NCBI GenBank assembly: GCA_945897365.1
Contig: CAMDFD010000037.1
Coordinates: 1 to 13,819, forward strand
DNA from: Bordetella parapertussis
GTDB lineage: Bacteria > Pseudomonadota > Gammaproteobacteria > Burkholderiales > Burkholderiaceae_B
DNA: 13,819 bases
Direction of reading: 5' to 3'
Below, piece after piece: positions 6,325-13,600 of this stretch. Position 1 is the stretch's first letter. The number at the start of each line of letters is the position of its first letter. The translations under genes were made by a program, and so were the position numbers. Under the pieces are notes generated by a model. The model did no database searches, was not told where the DNA came from, and saw only the letters and a program-made list of their open reading frames with translations.

Positions 6325-6439
6325 AAACGTAGGCTGCAGTTTATGAAGGACAATCAGATGTCTGCACGTCTAACTGCAGCCCACTTTAATATCCCCGGTT
6401 CAGATTCAGTATTGCTTTGGCAGCGCCTCTACAATGAAG
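6325..6439 (+). pseudogene. IS3-family (IS150-like) orfA remnant, left part
   Basis: From 6325 to the IS66 insertion point the frame reads a piece of an IS3-family OrfA with the helix-turn-helix words SARLTAAHFNIPGS and SVLLWQRLYNEG. A stop at 6322 and the lack of the usual first 20 or so residues show that the 5' end has decayed. The frame continues exactly at 8994 once the IS66 element and one copy of its target duplication are removed. It is non-functional. Confidence 0.85.
6432..6439. repeat. 8-bp target site duplication, left copy
   Basis: CAATGAAG directly abuts the left end of the IS66 element and is repeated exactly at 8986-8993 beyond the right end. Eight bases is the duplication length known for the IS66 family. 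Confidence 0.92.
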
Positions 6440-6465
6440 GTATGCGTCCGGTGATCACATATTGC
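6440..6465. repeat. IS66 left terminal inverted repeat
   Basis: It begins GTATGCGTCC and ends CACATATTGC, matching 21 of 26 bases of the inverted right end at 8960-8985. The innermost ten bases (CACATATTGC) are identical, while the outer half carries the five differences. Confidence 0.9.
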
Positions 6466-6484
6466 GGTAGTGTCATAAATCTTT

Positions 6485-6518
6485 CATAGTGTGCACGAAC
6501 TCACTCGTGCACACTATG
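6485..6518 (+). promoter_or_regulatory. Perfect 14-bp hairpin that buries the tnpA start codon
   Basis: CATAGTGTGCACGA (6485-6498) and TCGTGCACACTATG (6505-6518) pair perfectly around the loop ACTCAC. The last three bases of the right arm are the ATG of tnpA. In transcripts entering from outside the element, the whole hairpin would form and hide the start codon. A possible internal promoter (TTGCGG at 6462-6467, 17 bases, CATAGT at 6485-6490) would start RNA at about 6497, after most of the left arm, so that transcript would stay open. It resembles the fold-back inhibition known from IS10 and IS50; the role here is inferred. Confidence 0.7.
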
Positions 6519-6920
6519 CCTAACTCAATAGACTTCACCCCTCGACCTGCCCGTCGCTATCACAGCCCTGAATTTAAAGCGCAAGTCGTGCAGCAGTGTG
6601 TGCATGACCGCGGATCAGTTGCAGGTGTCGCTCTTCGCAATCAAATCAATGCAAACATTGTGCATCGATGGATACGCGAACATGAACAACGCGGTCGACA
6701 TTCAAATCCTGCTTTTATACCTCTCCCGATAGATGCGCCATCAGAGCTAGCTTTGCCCGCTCCGAATAACTCTGTCAATTCGTCTGGAACTTCAATTAAA
6801 GGAAGCGATCACGCAACGATCAGAATTGAGATTCGACGCGGCCAACAGTACGTTACCGTCGATTGGCCGGCTCAGGATGGCATCACGTGCGCAGCATGGC
6901 TCGGCGAGTGGCTCAAGTGA
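6516..6920 (+). CDS. tnpA: IS66-family accessory protein TnpA
   Basis: This 134-residue protein is the first accessory protein of IS66 elements, needed along with TnpB for full transposition of the family. The N-terminal half is a helix-turn-helix domain (RRYHSPEFKAQVVQQC at 13-28, then HRWIREHEQRG), related to IS3-type OrfA DNA-binding domains. The C-terminal part (IRIEIRRGQQYVTVDWPAQ and AAWLGEWLK) is the conserved IS66 TnpA tail. I start it at ATG 6516, where the family-like sequence MPNSIDFTPRPARR begins; an in-frame GTG at 6489 lies inside the hairpin. No Shine-Dalgarno sequence is seen, so translation may be almost leaderless. It overlaps tnpB by GTGA. Confidence 0.9.
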   Translation: MPNSIDFTPRPARRYHSPEFKAQVVQQCVHDRGSVAGVALRNQINANIVHRWIREHEQRGRHSNPAFIPLPIDAPSELALPAPNNSVNSSGTSIKGSDHATIRIEIRRGQQYVTVDWPAQDGITCAAWLGEWLK

Positions 6921-7252
6921 TTAATATTGAACGGGTGTGGATTGCGACCGAGCCGATGGATATGCGTGCAGGCACCGATACGGCTCTGTCGCGCGTGGTG
7001 AAGGTCTTTGGTGCAGCGCATCCCAATCATGCGTATCTGTTTGCAAACCGTCGCGCCAACCGAATGAAGGTGCTTGTTCACGATGGGATTGGGATCTGGT
7101 TAGCCGCTCGGCGTCTGCACCAAGGGCACTTTGTTTGGCCTAACTCTGAGACGGTCACCCAGTTACAAATCACTCGCGTACAGTTCGATGCCTTGGTACT
7201 TGGACTTCCTTGGCATCGCCTCGGAGAGGCAGGAATCATCAAGGTCTTGTAG
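6917..7252 (+). CDS. tnpB: IS66-family accessory protein TnpB
   Basis: This 111-residue protein is the IS66 Orf2 family protein, a small accessory factor of unknown biochemical activity required for IS66 transposition (it is not the RNA-guided TnpB nuclease of IS200/IS605). The family signature is obvious: RVWIATEPMDMRAG near the start, HAYLFANRRANRMKVLVHDG in the middle (about residues 37-56) and GIWLAARRLHQGHFVWP following. The start is the GTG at 6917, which overlaps the tnpA stop as GTGA, so ribosomes probably re-initiate. Length and sequence are normal. Confidence 0.95.
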   Translation: MINIERVWIATEPMDMRAGTDTALSRVVKVFGAAHPNHAYLFANRRANRMKVLVHDGIGIWLAARRLHQGHFVWPNSETVTQLQITRVQFDALVLGLPWHRLGEAGIIKVL

Positions 7253-7360
7253 CACTTAGCAGTGATCAATTGAGCTTGAATTTTGCTCGACATTCAGCAT
7301 AAAAATCAATTGGTGAATCCTATTATTCCGGTATCGCTACGACTGTGAAATACTGTCTGC

Positions 7361-8941
7361 ATGGTCACCGCACAAACTCTCGAGCACATGAATCCGCAAG
7401 CACTGCGTGAGCTTGCGATGAGTTTGATGTTGCAAAACGAAGAGCATAGACAAGTCATCGCTGCGAGCCGTGTTGAAATTGATCAACACAAGAAAGAGCT
7501 TGTGTATCGTCAAACCAAGATCGAGCAGCTCACGCACGAAATCGCAGTGACCAAGCGTTGGAAGTTTGGCCAACATAGCGAGCGACTGGATCCTGCGCAG
7601 GCAAGCTTGCTCGAAGAAACACTCGATGCCGATATCGCCGCAATGGAGTCAGAGATTGAAGCGCTTGCGACCCCTGAGTCTGTTGGGCGCGTGCGCCAGC
7701 AGCCTAAGCGCACCGCACTTCCTGCAAACCTCCCGCGTATCGAGTTCAGACATGAGCCAGACTCTACACGCTGTCGCTGTGGCTGTCAGCTCAAGCGCAT
7801 CGGTGAGGATGTGAGCGAGAAGCTCGATTACACGCCAGGTGTGGCGACTGTTGAGCGACATATACGAGGCAAATGGGCTTGTACCGATTGCAAGACACTG
7901 ACACAAGCCCCTGTACCCGCACAGATCATTGACAAAGGTATTGCCACCTCTGGTTTGCTGGCGCAGGTGTTAGTAGCCAAGTACGCAGATCACTTGCCGC
8001 TGTACCGACAGGAAAGCATCTTTGCTCGGGCAGGCGTGGACTTGCCTCGCTCGACACTCGCCCAGTGGGTTGGCGTTTGTGGCGTACGTCTGCAACCTTT
8101 AGTCGATGCGCTTAAAGAGATCGTGCTGACGCACCGGGTGTTGCACGCCGATGAGACGCCTGTGCAGATGCTCAAGCCTGGCAATAAGAAAACTCATCGC
8201 GCCTACATCTGGGCCTATGCACCAGGCGTACATGAGGACCTGAAAGCTGTGATCTACGACTTTGCGGAGGGTCGCTCAGGAGAGAACGCCCGCAACTTTG
8301 TAGGCAAGTGGCGTGGCAACTTGGTCTGTGATGACTTCAGCGGCTACAAAGCCATGATCGCCAATGGCGTGACCGAAGTGGGTTGCATGGCGCATGCGCG
8401 ACGTAAATTCTTTGAACTACATGTGGCCAACAAAAGCCAGATTGCGGAGTATGCCTTGGGTTTGATCGGTCAGCTCTACGATATTGAGCGAGAAGCCAAG
8501 GCGCTCGACAACGGTAAACGACAAGAATTGCGACAATTGCGAGCCCGACCGATCGCGGATGCGCTCTTCGAATGGATCCGGCTGCAGCGAATAAAAATCA
8601 CTGATGGTTCGGCCACGGCGCGGGCGTTGGACTACACCTTGAAGCGATGGCAGGCGCTCACGCGTTACCTCGATGATGGTCAGTTACCCATTGATAACAA
8701 TTGGATCGAGAACCAGATCCGACCCATTGCCATCGGACGCTCGAACTGGTTGTTCGCAGGTTCCTTGCGTGCAGGCAAACGTGCAGCTGCGGTCATGAGT
8801 TTGATCCAGTCTGCGAAGATGAACGGGCATGACCCCTATGCCTACATCAAAGATGTTCTGACTCGATTGCCAACGCAGAAAGCCAACCAGATCGAAGAGT
8901 TATTGCCACACCGCTGGCAGCCAGCACAGCCTGGCTCGTAA
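7361..8941 (+). CDS. tnpC: IS66-family transposase TnpC (DDE type)
   Basis: This 526-residue protein is the catalytic transposase. Residues 15-100 hold a leucine-rich coiled-coil-like region and the IS66 N-terminal motif KRWKFGQHSERLD (65-77). A zinc-finger-like part follows with Cys138, Cys140, Cys142 and Cys174/Cys177. The DDE core is complete: Asp264 in LHADETPVQ, Asp324 in VCDDFSGY and Glu450 in NNWIENQIRPIAIGR, with the following SNWLFAGS typical of the family. The C-terminal IS66 tail is present. It lies 108 bases after tnpB with no visible ribosome site at ATG 7361; ATG 7388 is another possible start. It appears functional. Confidence 0.95.
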   Translation: MVTAQTLEHMNPQALRELAMSLMLQNEEHRQVIAASRVEIDQHKKELVYRQTKIEQLTHEIAVTKRWKFGQHSERLDPAQASLLEETLDADIAAMESEIEALATPESVGRVRQQPKRTALPANLPRIEFRHEPDSTRCRCGCQLKRIGEDVSEKLDYTPGVATVERHIRGKWACTDCKTLTQAPVPAQIIDKGIATSGLLAQVLVAKYADHLPLYRQESIFARAGVDLPRSTLAQWVGVCGVRLQPLVDALKEIVLTHRVLHADETPVQMLKPGNKKTHRAYIWAYAPGVHEDLKAVIYDFAEGRSGENARNFVGKWRGNLVCDDFSGYKAMIANGVTEVGCMAHARRKFFELHVANKSQIAEYALGLIGQLYDIEREAKALDNGKRQELRQLRARPIADALFEWIRLQRIKITDGSATARALDYTLKRWQALTRYLDDGQLPIDNNWIENQIRPIAIGRSNWLFAGSLRAGKRAAAVMSLIQSAKMNGHDPYAYIKDVLTRLPTQKANQIEELLPHRWQPAQPGS

Positions 8942-8959
8942 CCAAAATCAAGCAGTCTG

Positions 8960-8985
8960 GCAATATGTGTTCGCTAGACGCTTAC
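8960..8985. repeat. IS66 right terminal inverted repeat
   Basis: Read inward from the right end it begins GTAAGCGTCT, the more canonical IS66-type end, and it matches 21 of 26 bases of the left end. It starts 19 bases after the tnpC stop. Confidence 0.9.
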
Positions 8986-9079
8986 CAATGAAGGCGGTAT
9001 TAAAGCCTTGAAATCACAACCGAAAGGAAGATTCCCCATGCCCTTTTGTAGTGGCAAAATAAAACTTGCTTCTATATAA
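8986..9079 (+). pseudogene. IS3-family orfA remnant, right part with target duplication
   Basis: The first 8 bases are the second copy of the target duplication CAATGAAG. Joined to the left part (6325-6439), the frame continues as EGGIKALKSQPKGRFPMP, the conserved segment after the helix-turn-helix of IS150-like OrfA. Resemblance is lost after about 9043; the frame then runs through unrelated residues to a stop at 9077. The 3' part of orfA and all of orfB are gone, so the older element was already truncated or has since been deleted. Confidence 0.85.
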
Positions 9080-9233
9080 ATCAATAACTTGCGTCATTTG
9101 GTGTCGAACTCGGGGGTGCAATCTTTACCTTCAAGTCAGAGCGAATAAAATGTTTGGCAAACGGGAGCGTTCATGTACGGACACTACTGAGCAAGTATTA
9201 TTTTTAAAGTTTCAGTGGCTGATTCTGTGGATA

Positions 9234-9251
9234 TTTAACTACGCAGTTAAA
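9234..9251 (-). terminator. AT-rich hairpin just past the 9259-10065 gene
   Basis: TTTAACT and AGTTAAA form a perfect 7-bp stem around ACGC (ACGC/GCGT loop), 7 bases beyond the stop of the minus-strand gene. It has no GC core and no T tract on the minus side, so it would be a weak terminator at best. Confidence 0.25.
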
Positions 9252-9258
9252 ATCAACT

Positions 9259-10065
9259 CTACTTTTTACTGATCACCTCAGCAATGTATTTAAATAAATT
9301 TAAATATTCAGGCCTTATTTGATTTGAATAAGCTATTTTTAATGCATCCATTTGAATCAGAGCGCTTTTCTCATGAGATATTCGTGCATTAGAAAAGGGT
9401 AATTTAAAGGGATCATATGCCGCAACATTCCAAGTTTTATTAGTTGCAAGTAATAGCGACGCCATTCTTTCAATTACAAAAGTCTTTATGGGAGCGGGAC
9501 TATCGTGACCTTCGGCGAAAGCATTTAGCTTTTTCGCAAGTGGACTAATGTTTGATTCGCATTCGGCCCACAACAGCTCACAATTTTCTAGCCAAATTTT
9601 CCAAAATTTTGGTTTTGCAACAAAAAAATTACAGAAAATATTATTGTTCGAATGCATTACGATCTCGCTTATTTCTAGTGATGGATTAATTAACTTAAGC
9701 GCATTTTCAATTGGATCGCGAGTATTATTATGCTGACTAATAGCCTGAAAAAAGCTATTTTGAAAAAATGCACCTAGATCATAGAAGGGTGAGAACGAAA
9801 AGACATCTACACTCTTAGATTGGCTATTTATAAAGGAAATGCAATCGTTTGCAGATAAGCCGGTTTTAGATCTGAATTTTGGTGAGAAAAATCCATATAA
9901 ACCATCGTCATCGAGAGTATTACTTTTTAAGAAATTTCTAATTGGCCAATACTCTCGCCAATCAGGCCTGGGATTAGTTGCATTATCTAAAGGCAAAAAT
10001 CCTGAATCGAGAGAGCTCTTTGTCTCTTCGTTATAAAAAATTTGGAATATTTGTACACTGGTCAT
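9259..10065 (-). CDS. Conserved-looking protein of unknown function
   Basis: This 268-residue protein has no signal peptide or membrane segment. The N-terminal third (VQIFQIFYNEETKSSLD, then FLPLDNATNPRPDWREYWP and LYGFFSPKFRSKTGL) has a conserved-domain look, and I associate the pattern with uncharacterised proteins near polysaccharide or glycosyltransferase genes; that link is from memory and weak. The middle part (FVAKPKFWKIWLENCELLWAE, residues 148-168) and IKTFVIERMASLLLAT (193-208) also look like glycosyltransferase-like proteins of the DUF4422 kind. The start ATG at 10065 has only a weak AAG before it. The gene is AT-rich and alone on its strand, between IS remnants, so it may have come by transfer. 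No catalytic motif is certain. Confidence 0.7.
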   Translation of the reverse strand: MTSVQIFQIFYNEETKSSLDSGFLPLDNATNPRPDWREYWPIRNFLKSNTLDDDGLYGFFSPKFRSKTGLSANDCISFINSQSKSVDVFSFSPFYDLGAFFQNSFFQAISQHNNTRDPIENALKLINPSLEISEIVMHSNNNIFCNFFVAKPKFWKIWLENCELLWAECESNISPLAKKLNAFAEGHDSPAPIKTFVIERMASLLLATNKTWNVAAYDPFKLPFSNARISHEKSALIQMDALKIAYSNQIRPEYLNLFKYIAEVISKK

Positions 10066-10643
10066 AATTTAACTTGCAGTTAATCAAATTTGACTGAATG
10101 GGATTCAGATCGTAGCATAAATGTGCTCTTCATCTGGCTGTGGTGAGCACCCCAAGGATGCTATGTTCCTGCGCCAGTCAACCCTCATGACCAACACATA
10201 AACCACGGCACTCGTTGTGCCAGTCAAATCCTTTATCCAAATCAATCCCATACAAAGGGCATGTTGATTTAGTGAATAAAGCTTTCAATGGATGATAACC
10301 TCCTCAAGTTAGCATTTTTATTTTCTGGGTTCATGTAAGCAATGTGTAAAACAAATTTTAGCAATGCGCTGCTAACACTACCTTGGCCTTGAACTCGGCC
10401 GTGTGATTCCTTCTGACTCGTCTCATCATTACTCTCGCGGGCGCTCCGCGCCAAAAAGACCAATGATTTTTTTTCATTTATCGAGCTTCCTAGTTTGGCC
10501 ATACCGGCTCTGTCATGCTGATTCATAAACGCTTTTACTGACCATATATTCCGCATACTGAACAAAAAACTAGCAAATTGAGGGCGAATAAAAGACAATC
10601 AGGAATTGAGAACCTAAACGTATTAAATTCAATAGAAAAATTC
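10066..10643. other. Intergenic stretch between the unknown gene and the autotransporter
   Basis: About 580 bases between divergent genes. The only recognisable content is a short IS3-family orfA scrap on the minus strand (10358-10429). A GC-rich hairpin-like patch (GGGCGCTCCGCGCC, 10440-10453) and a run of eight Ts (10467-10474) lie beside it. The word GCCAGTCAA occurs twice (near 10174 and 10221). I cannot point to a convincing promoter for the autotransporter. Confidence 0.5.
10358..10429 (-). pseudogene. N-terminal scrap of a second IS3-family orfA
   Basis: On the minus strand two ATGs (10429, 10426) open a frame of 23 codons containing RRNHTAEFKAKVVLAA, which is the standard N-terminus of many IS3-family OrfA proteins. 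It then breaks into HC and a stop at 10360-10358; the normal protein goes on for some 70 or more residues. AGAG upstream may be the old ribosome site. It differs from the IS150-like orfA at 6325-9079, so it comes from another IS3-family element in the opposite direction. Confidence 0.75.
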
Positions 10644-13600
10644 GTGATTAATTCTTCCATTAAGCAGATTGTCCTTGTAATTGGATTGTTCACGGCTGCC
10701 ATGGCAGGTGTCCATGCGCAGACAACTTGCCCTACCGCATCCAGTGACACTACGGTAACTATTTCTTGTGATACTGGCATCACTTTAGTTGGCGCAAACC
10801 TCACTATTGGCACTCCCACAAGCGGTCTAGTAGAAGTGTCAAATCCCGGGGAAACAGTAATAAATGTTTCGGGTATGGGGAATTCGATAGACAACACAGC
10901 CAATGGTGTTATCTATGCTGGAGATGTGAAATATGGAATTTATAACCAAGGCACCATTGCTACACTGAATAACTCGGGCACGATCTCGGCGGGAGTTGGT
11001 GGAGACGGATTTTATAACTATGTAGGCATCATCGGCTCCCTGACCAACTCGGGCATGATCTCGGCGGAAGGTGGTGGAAACGGAATTTATAACTATCTAG
11101 GCATCATCGGCTCTCTGACCAACTCGGGCACGATCTCGGCGGGATTTGGTGGAAACGGAATTTATAACTATGGCGGCATCGTCGGCTCCCTGACCAACTC
11201 GGGTACGATCTCGGCTGGAGATTTTGCAAGAGGATTAAATATCTATGAAACTATCACCAGCCTTACCAACGCAGGTACGATCTCGACTGGAGAGGGTGGA
11301 GAGGGGATTTTTAACTTTGGCACCATCGACTCCCTAACCAACTCGGGCACGATCTCGGCTGGATTTAAAGGAACCGGAATTGTTAACTATGGCGAAATCA
11401 CCTCCCTAAACAATTCGAACATGATTTCGGCTGGAGTTAATGGTGAGGGAATTTTTAATAGGGGTGAAATCATCACCCTGACCAACTCGGGCACGATCTC
11501 GGCTGGATTTAAAGGAACCGCAATTGTTAACTATGGCGAAATCGCCACCCTAAACAATTCGAACACGATCTCGGCTGTACTTGAAGGAACCGGAATTCTT
11601 AACTATGGCAAAATCACCACCCTAAACAACTTGGGTTCCATCTTGGCTGGACCTGGTGAAGCCGGGATTGATAACTCAGGTAGCATCGTCACTCTGAACA
11701 ACTCGGGCACGATCTCGGGTGGAGAGTTTGGAATTATGCTTTTAGGCATTGCTGATGTTTCCGCTGGAAATATCACAACATTAAATAATAGTGGTTTAGG
11801 AATAATTTCTGGAATAAGCAATGGGTTGAGCGAAGCTATTGGCATTCGCGCTGAGATCTCAACAATTGGCACTATCAACAATAGTGATTCAGCCATTATT
11901 TCGGGGACAAGCGAGGGGTTGAGCGCTGCTGTTGGTATTGATATTTTTCCAAATTCAATCGTTGGTACTATTAACAATGGTAGTTCTGCGAATATTTTTG
12001 GAATAAACACAGGGCAAGGCGATGCTCATGGAATTTATAACGAAAAATCTACGATCGGCACTTTAAATAACTATGGCACGATCAGTGCAACCGCTAATGG
12101 TAGTGGAGGCGCATACGGTGTGTTTAATATTAATGGGGTAATTTTTACCACTCTAAACAATATCGGGTTAATCAAAACTACTTCTTTGGGTGGTACTTCT
12201 ATTGGAGTTTATAACGACTCTGACAACGCCATCGAGACACTTAATAACTCGGGCACGATCTCTGCTGGGGCGGGTGGAACCGGAGTTAGCAACCAAGGCA
12301 TCATCAACACCTTAAACAATGCTCAGGGCGCTGGTAATTCTGCAGGTGCCCTCACTTACGATGGCAACTTACCCACTCATTACAACATCATCATTCGTAA
12401 CCCAAATAACTTTGGTCAATTAAATGCAACAAACACCTCAGGTCTCGTCACTTTCGGGATCTATGATGCGTCTGTCGTGCTCAATGGTACATATGCGGGT
12501 GTTTTATCTGGATTTTTGTTGAGTGATTTATCTTCTACCTCGGGGACTTTTAATTCGCGAGCTTGGTCATTAATAAACACCTCTGGGAGCGCGTGGGATT
12601 TAAATATTTCAGGTTTTACAGGCTACCTCACCACAAACTCAACCTTCACGTTGACCGCGGGGTCTACCTATCAGCAAGATATCGCGGGCACGCTCCAAGC
12701 CAGCAGCACCTCACCTCTGGGTGCATCCGGTTACTACTCTTTCTTGAACGTGACTAACGGTCAGTTTGTGATTCAACCGGGTTCTACCCTCGCACCACAA
12801 CTGTCTAATCTCTTTACAAGTGGTCAGGCTGGTTTTGGCAGTTCGATCTACGTGCCGAGCTTGGGTGATCGCCTGCGTATTGTCACAGCCGATGGTGGCA
12901 TCTCGGGCAAGTTCTCGACGGTCACGCAACCTGCGGAGCTTGCCGCAGGCACGCAGTTCATCCCGTTCTACAACATGGCGGGTAGCAACAGTATCGATCT
13001 GGCAGTGATTCCGACCTCTTATCAAACAACCATCGCCTCAGCCTCGGGTAACGCCAACGCGCAGTCCGTGGGGGGGGCGTTGACGCAGATTGCACAGGCG
13101 AGCTTAGCGGGAACCGCAACCGTAGCCCAAGACCAGTTGCTCTACGCGATCTCAGGTCAGACCTCTGCGCAAGGTATTGCGAACCTTGCACAAGGCATGT
13201 CCGGTGAAGTCTATGCGGCCACGGTCGCAGTGATGGCGCAAACCACGCAACGCACGCAACAAGCGGTCCTGAATCGCCTAGGCGACACGGCGGGTCTGGG
13301 GCTAAACATGCCCATGGCCAGCGCGAGCATGAACACTCAGGTGGGAGGTGCTCCGAGCGCAGCGGTCAGCTCCAACCCGAGCGTCAACCCCAATGCTGAA
13401 GCCAAGGCTTTCTCCAAGGGCAACGTCTGGGGCGAGCTCGCCTACCAGCGCGGCAATCGTTCGAGCGACAGCCGGTCTGGGGGCTGGAGCAGCAACCTGT
13501 ATCAGCTGACGTTTGGCTCAGATTTTTACTCTTCCAACGGCACGATCGCGGGTGCGGGTTTAGCCCTGTCGAGCACCACACTTAATCCTGCCTATGGCTC

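Larger units (their letters stand above)
6440..8985 (+). mobile_element. Complete IS66-family insertion sequence (2546 bp)
   Basis: The element has all parts of an IS66-type transposon: tnpA, tnpB and tnpC in that order and intact, terminal inverted repeats (21 of 26 bases match between 6440-6465 and the complement of 8960-8985, ends GTATGCG and GTAAGCG), and an exact 8-bp target duplication CAATGAAG. It sits inside an older IS3-family orfA, so it arrived later. The open frames and perfect duplication indicate recent insertion and possible activity. Its left end also carries a hairpin over the tnpA start. The outer transcript from the lipoprotein gene runs toward it with no visible terminator between. 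Confidence 0.95.

Noticed and set aside
6489..6518. GTG at 6489 as the tnpA start
   Set aside because: It lies in the left arm of the hairpin with no ribosome site, and the added residues MCTNSLVHT do not look like an IS66 TnpA start.
7253..7360. Possible extra small gene or regulatory RNA between tnpB and tnpC
   Set aside because: Only short CAATTG words and a weak hairpin are present; such gaps are normal in IS66 elements.
9066..9272. Plus-strand frame of 68 codons after the IS66 element
   Set aside because: Odd composition, no ribosome site and it overlaps the end of the opposing gene; it looks like decayed IS and intergenic DNA.
10269..10598. Minus-strand frame of about 109 codons
   Set aside because: It crosses the IS3 orfA scrap in a different frame from the recognisable protein and has no family resemblance.
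11603..12010. Long minus-strand frame within the passenger repeats
   Set aside because: It is the antisense shadow of the repeat array; its repeated Pro/Ile/Leu words mirror the plus-strand repeat and there is no start context.
10965..12323. Regular repeats with similar spacing, as in a CRISPR array
   Set aside because: The repeats are imperfect, 72-75 bp with no separate unique spacers, and keep one long reading frame; they encode protein repeats.
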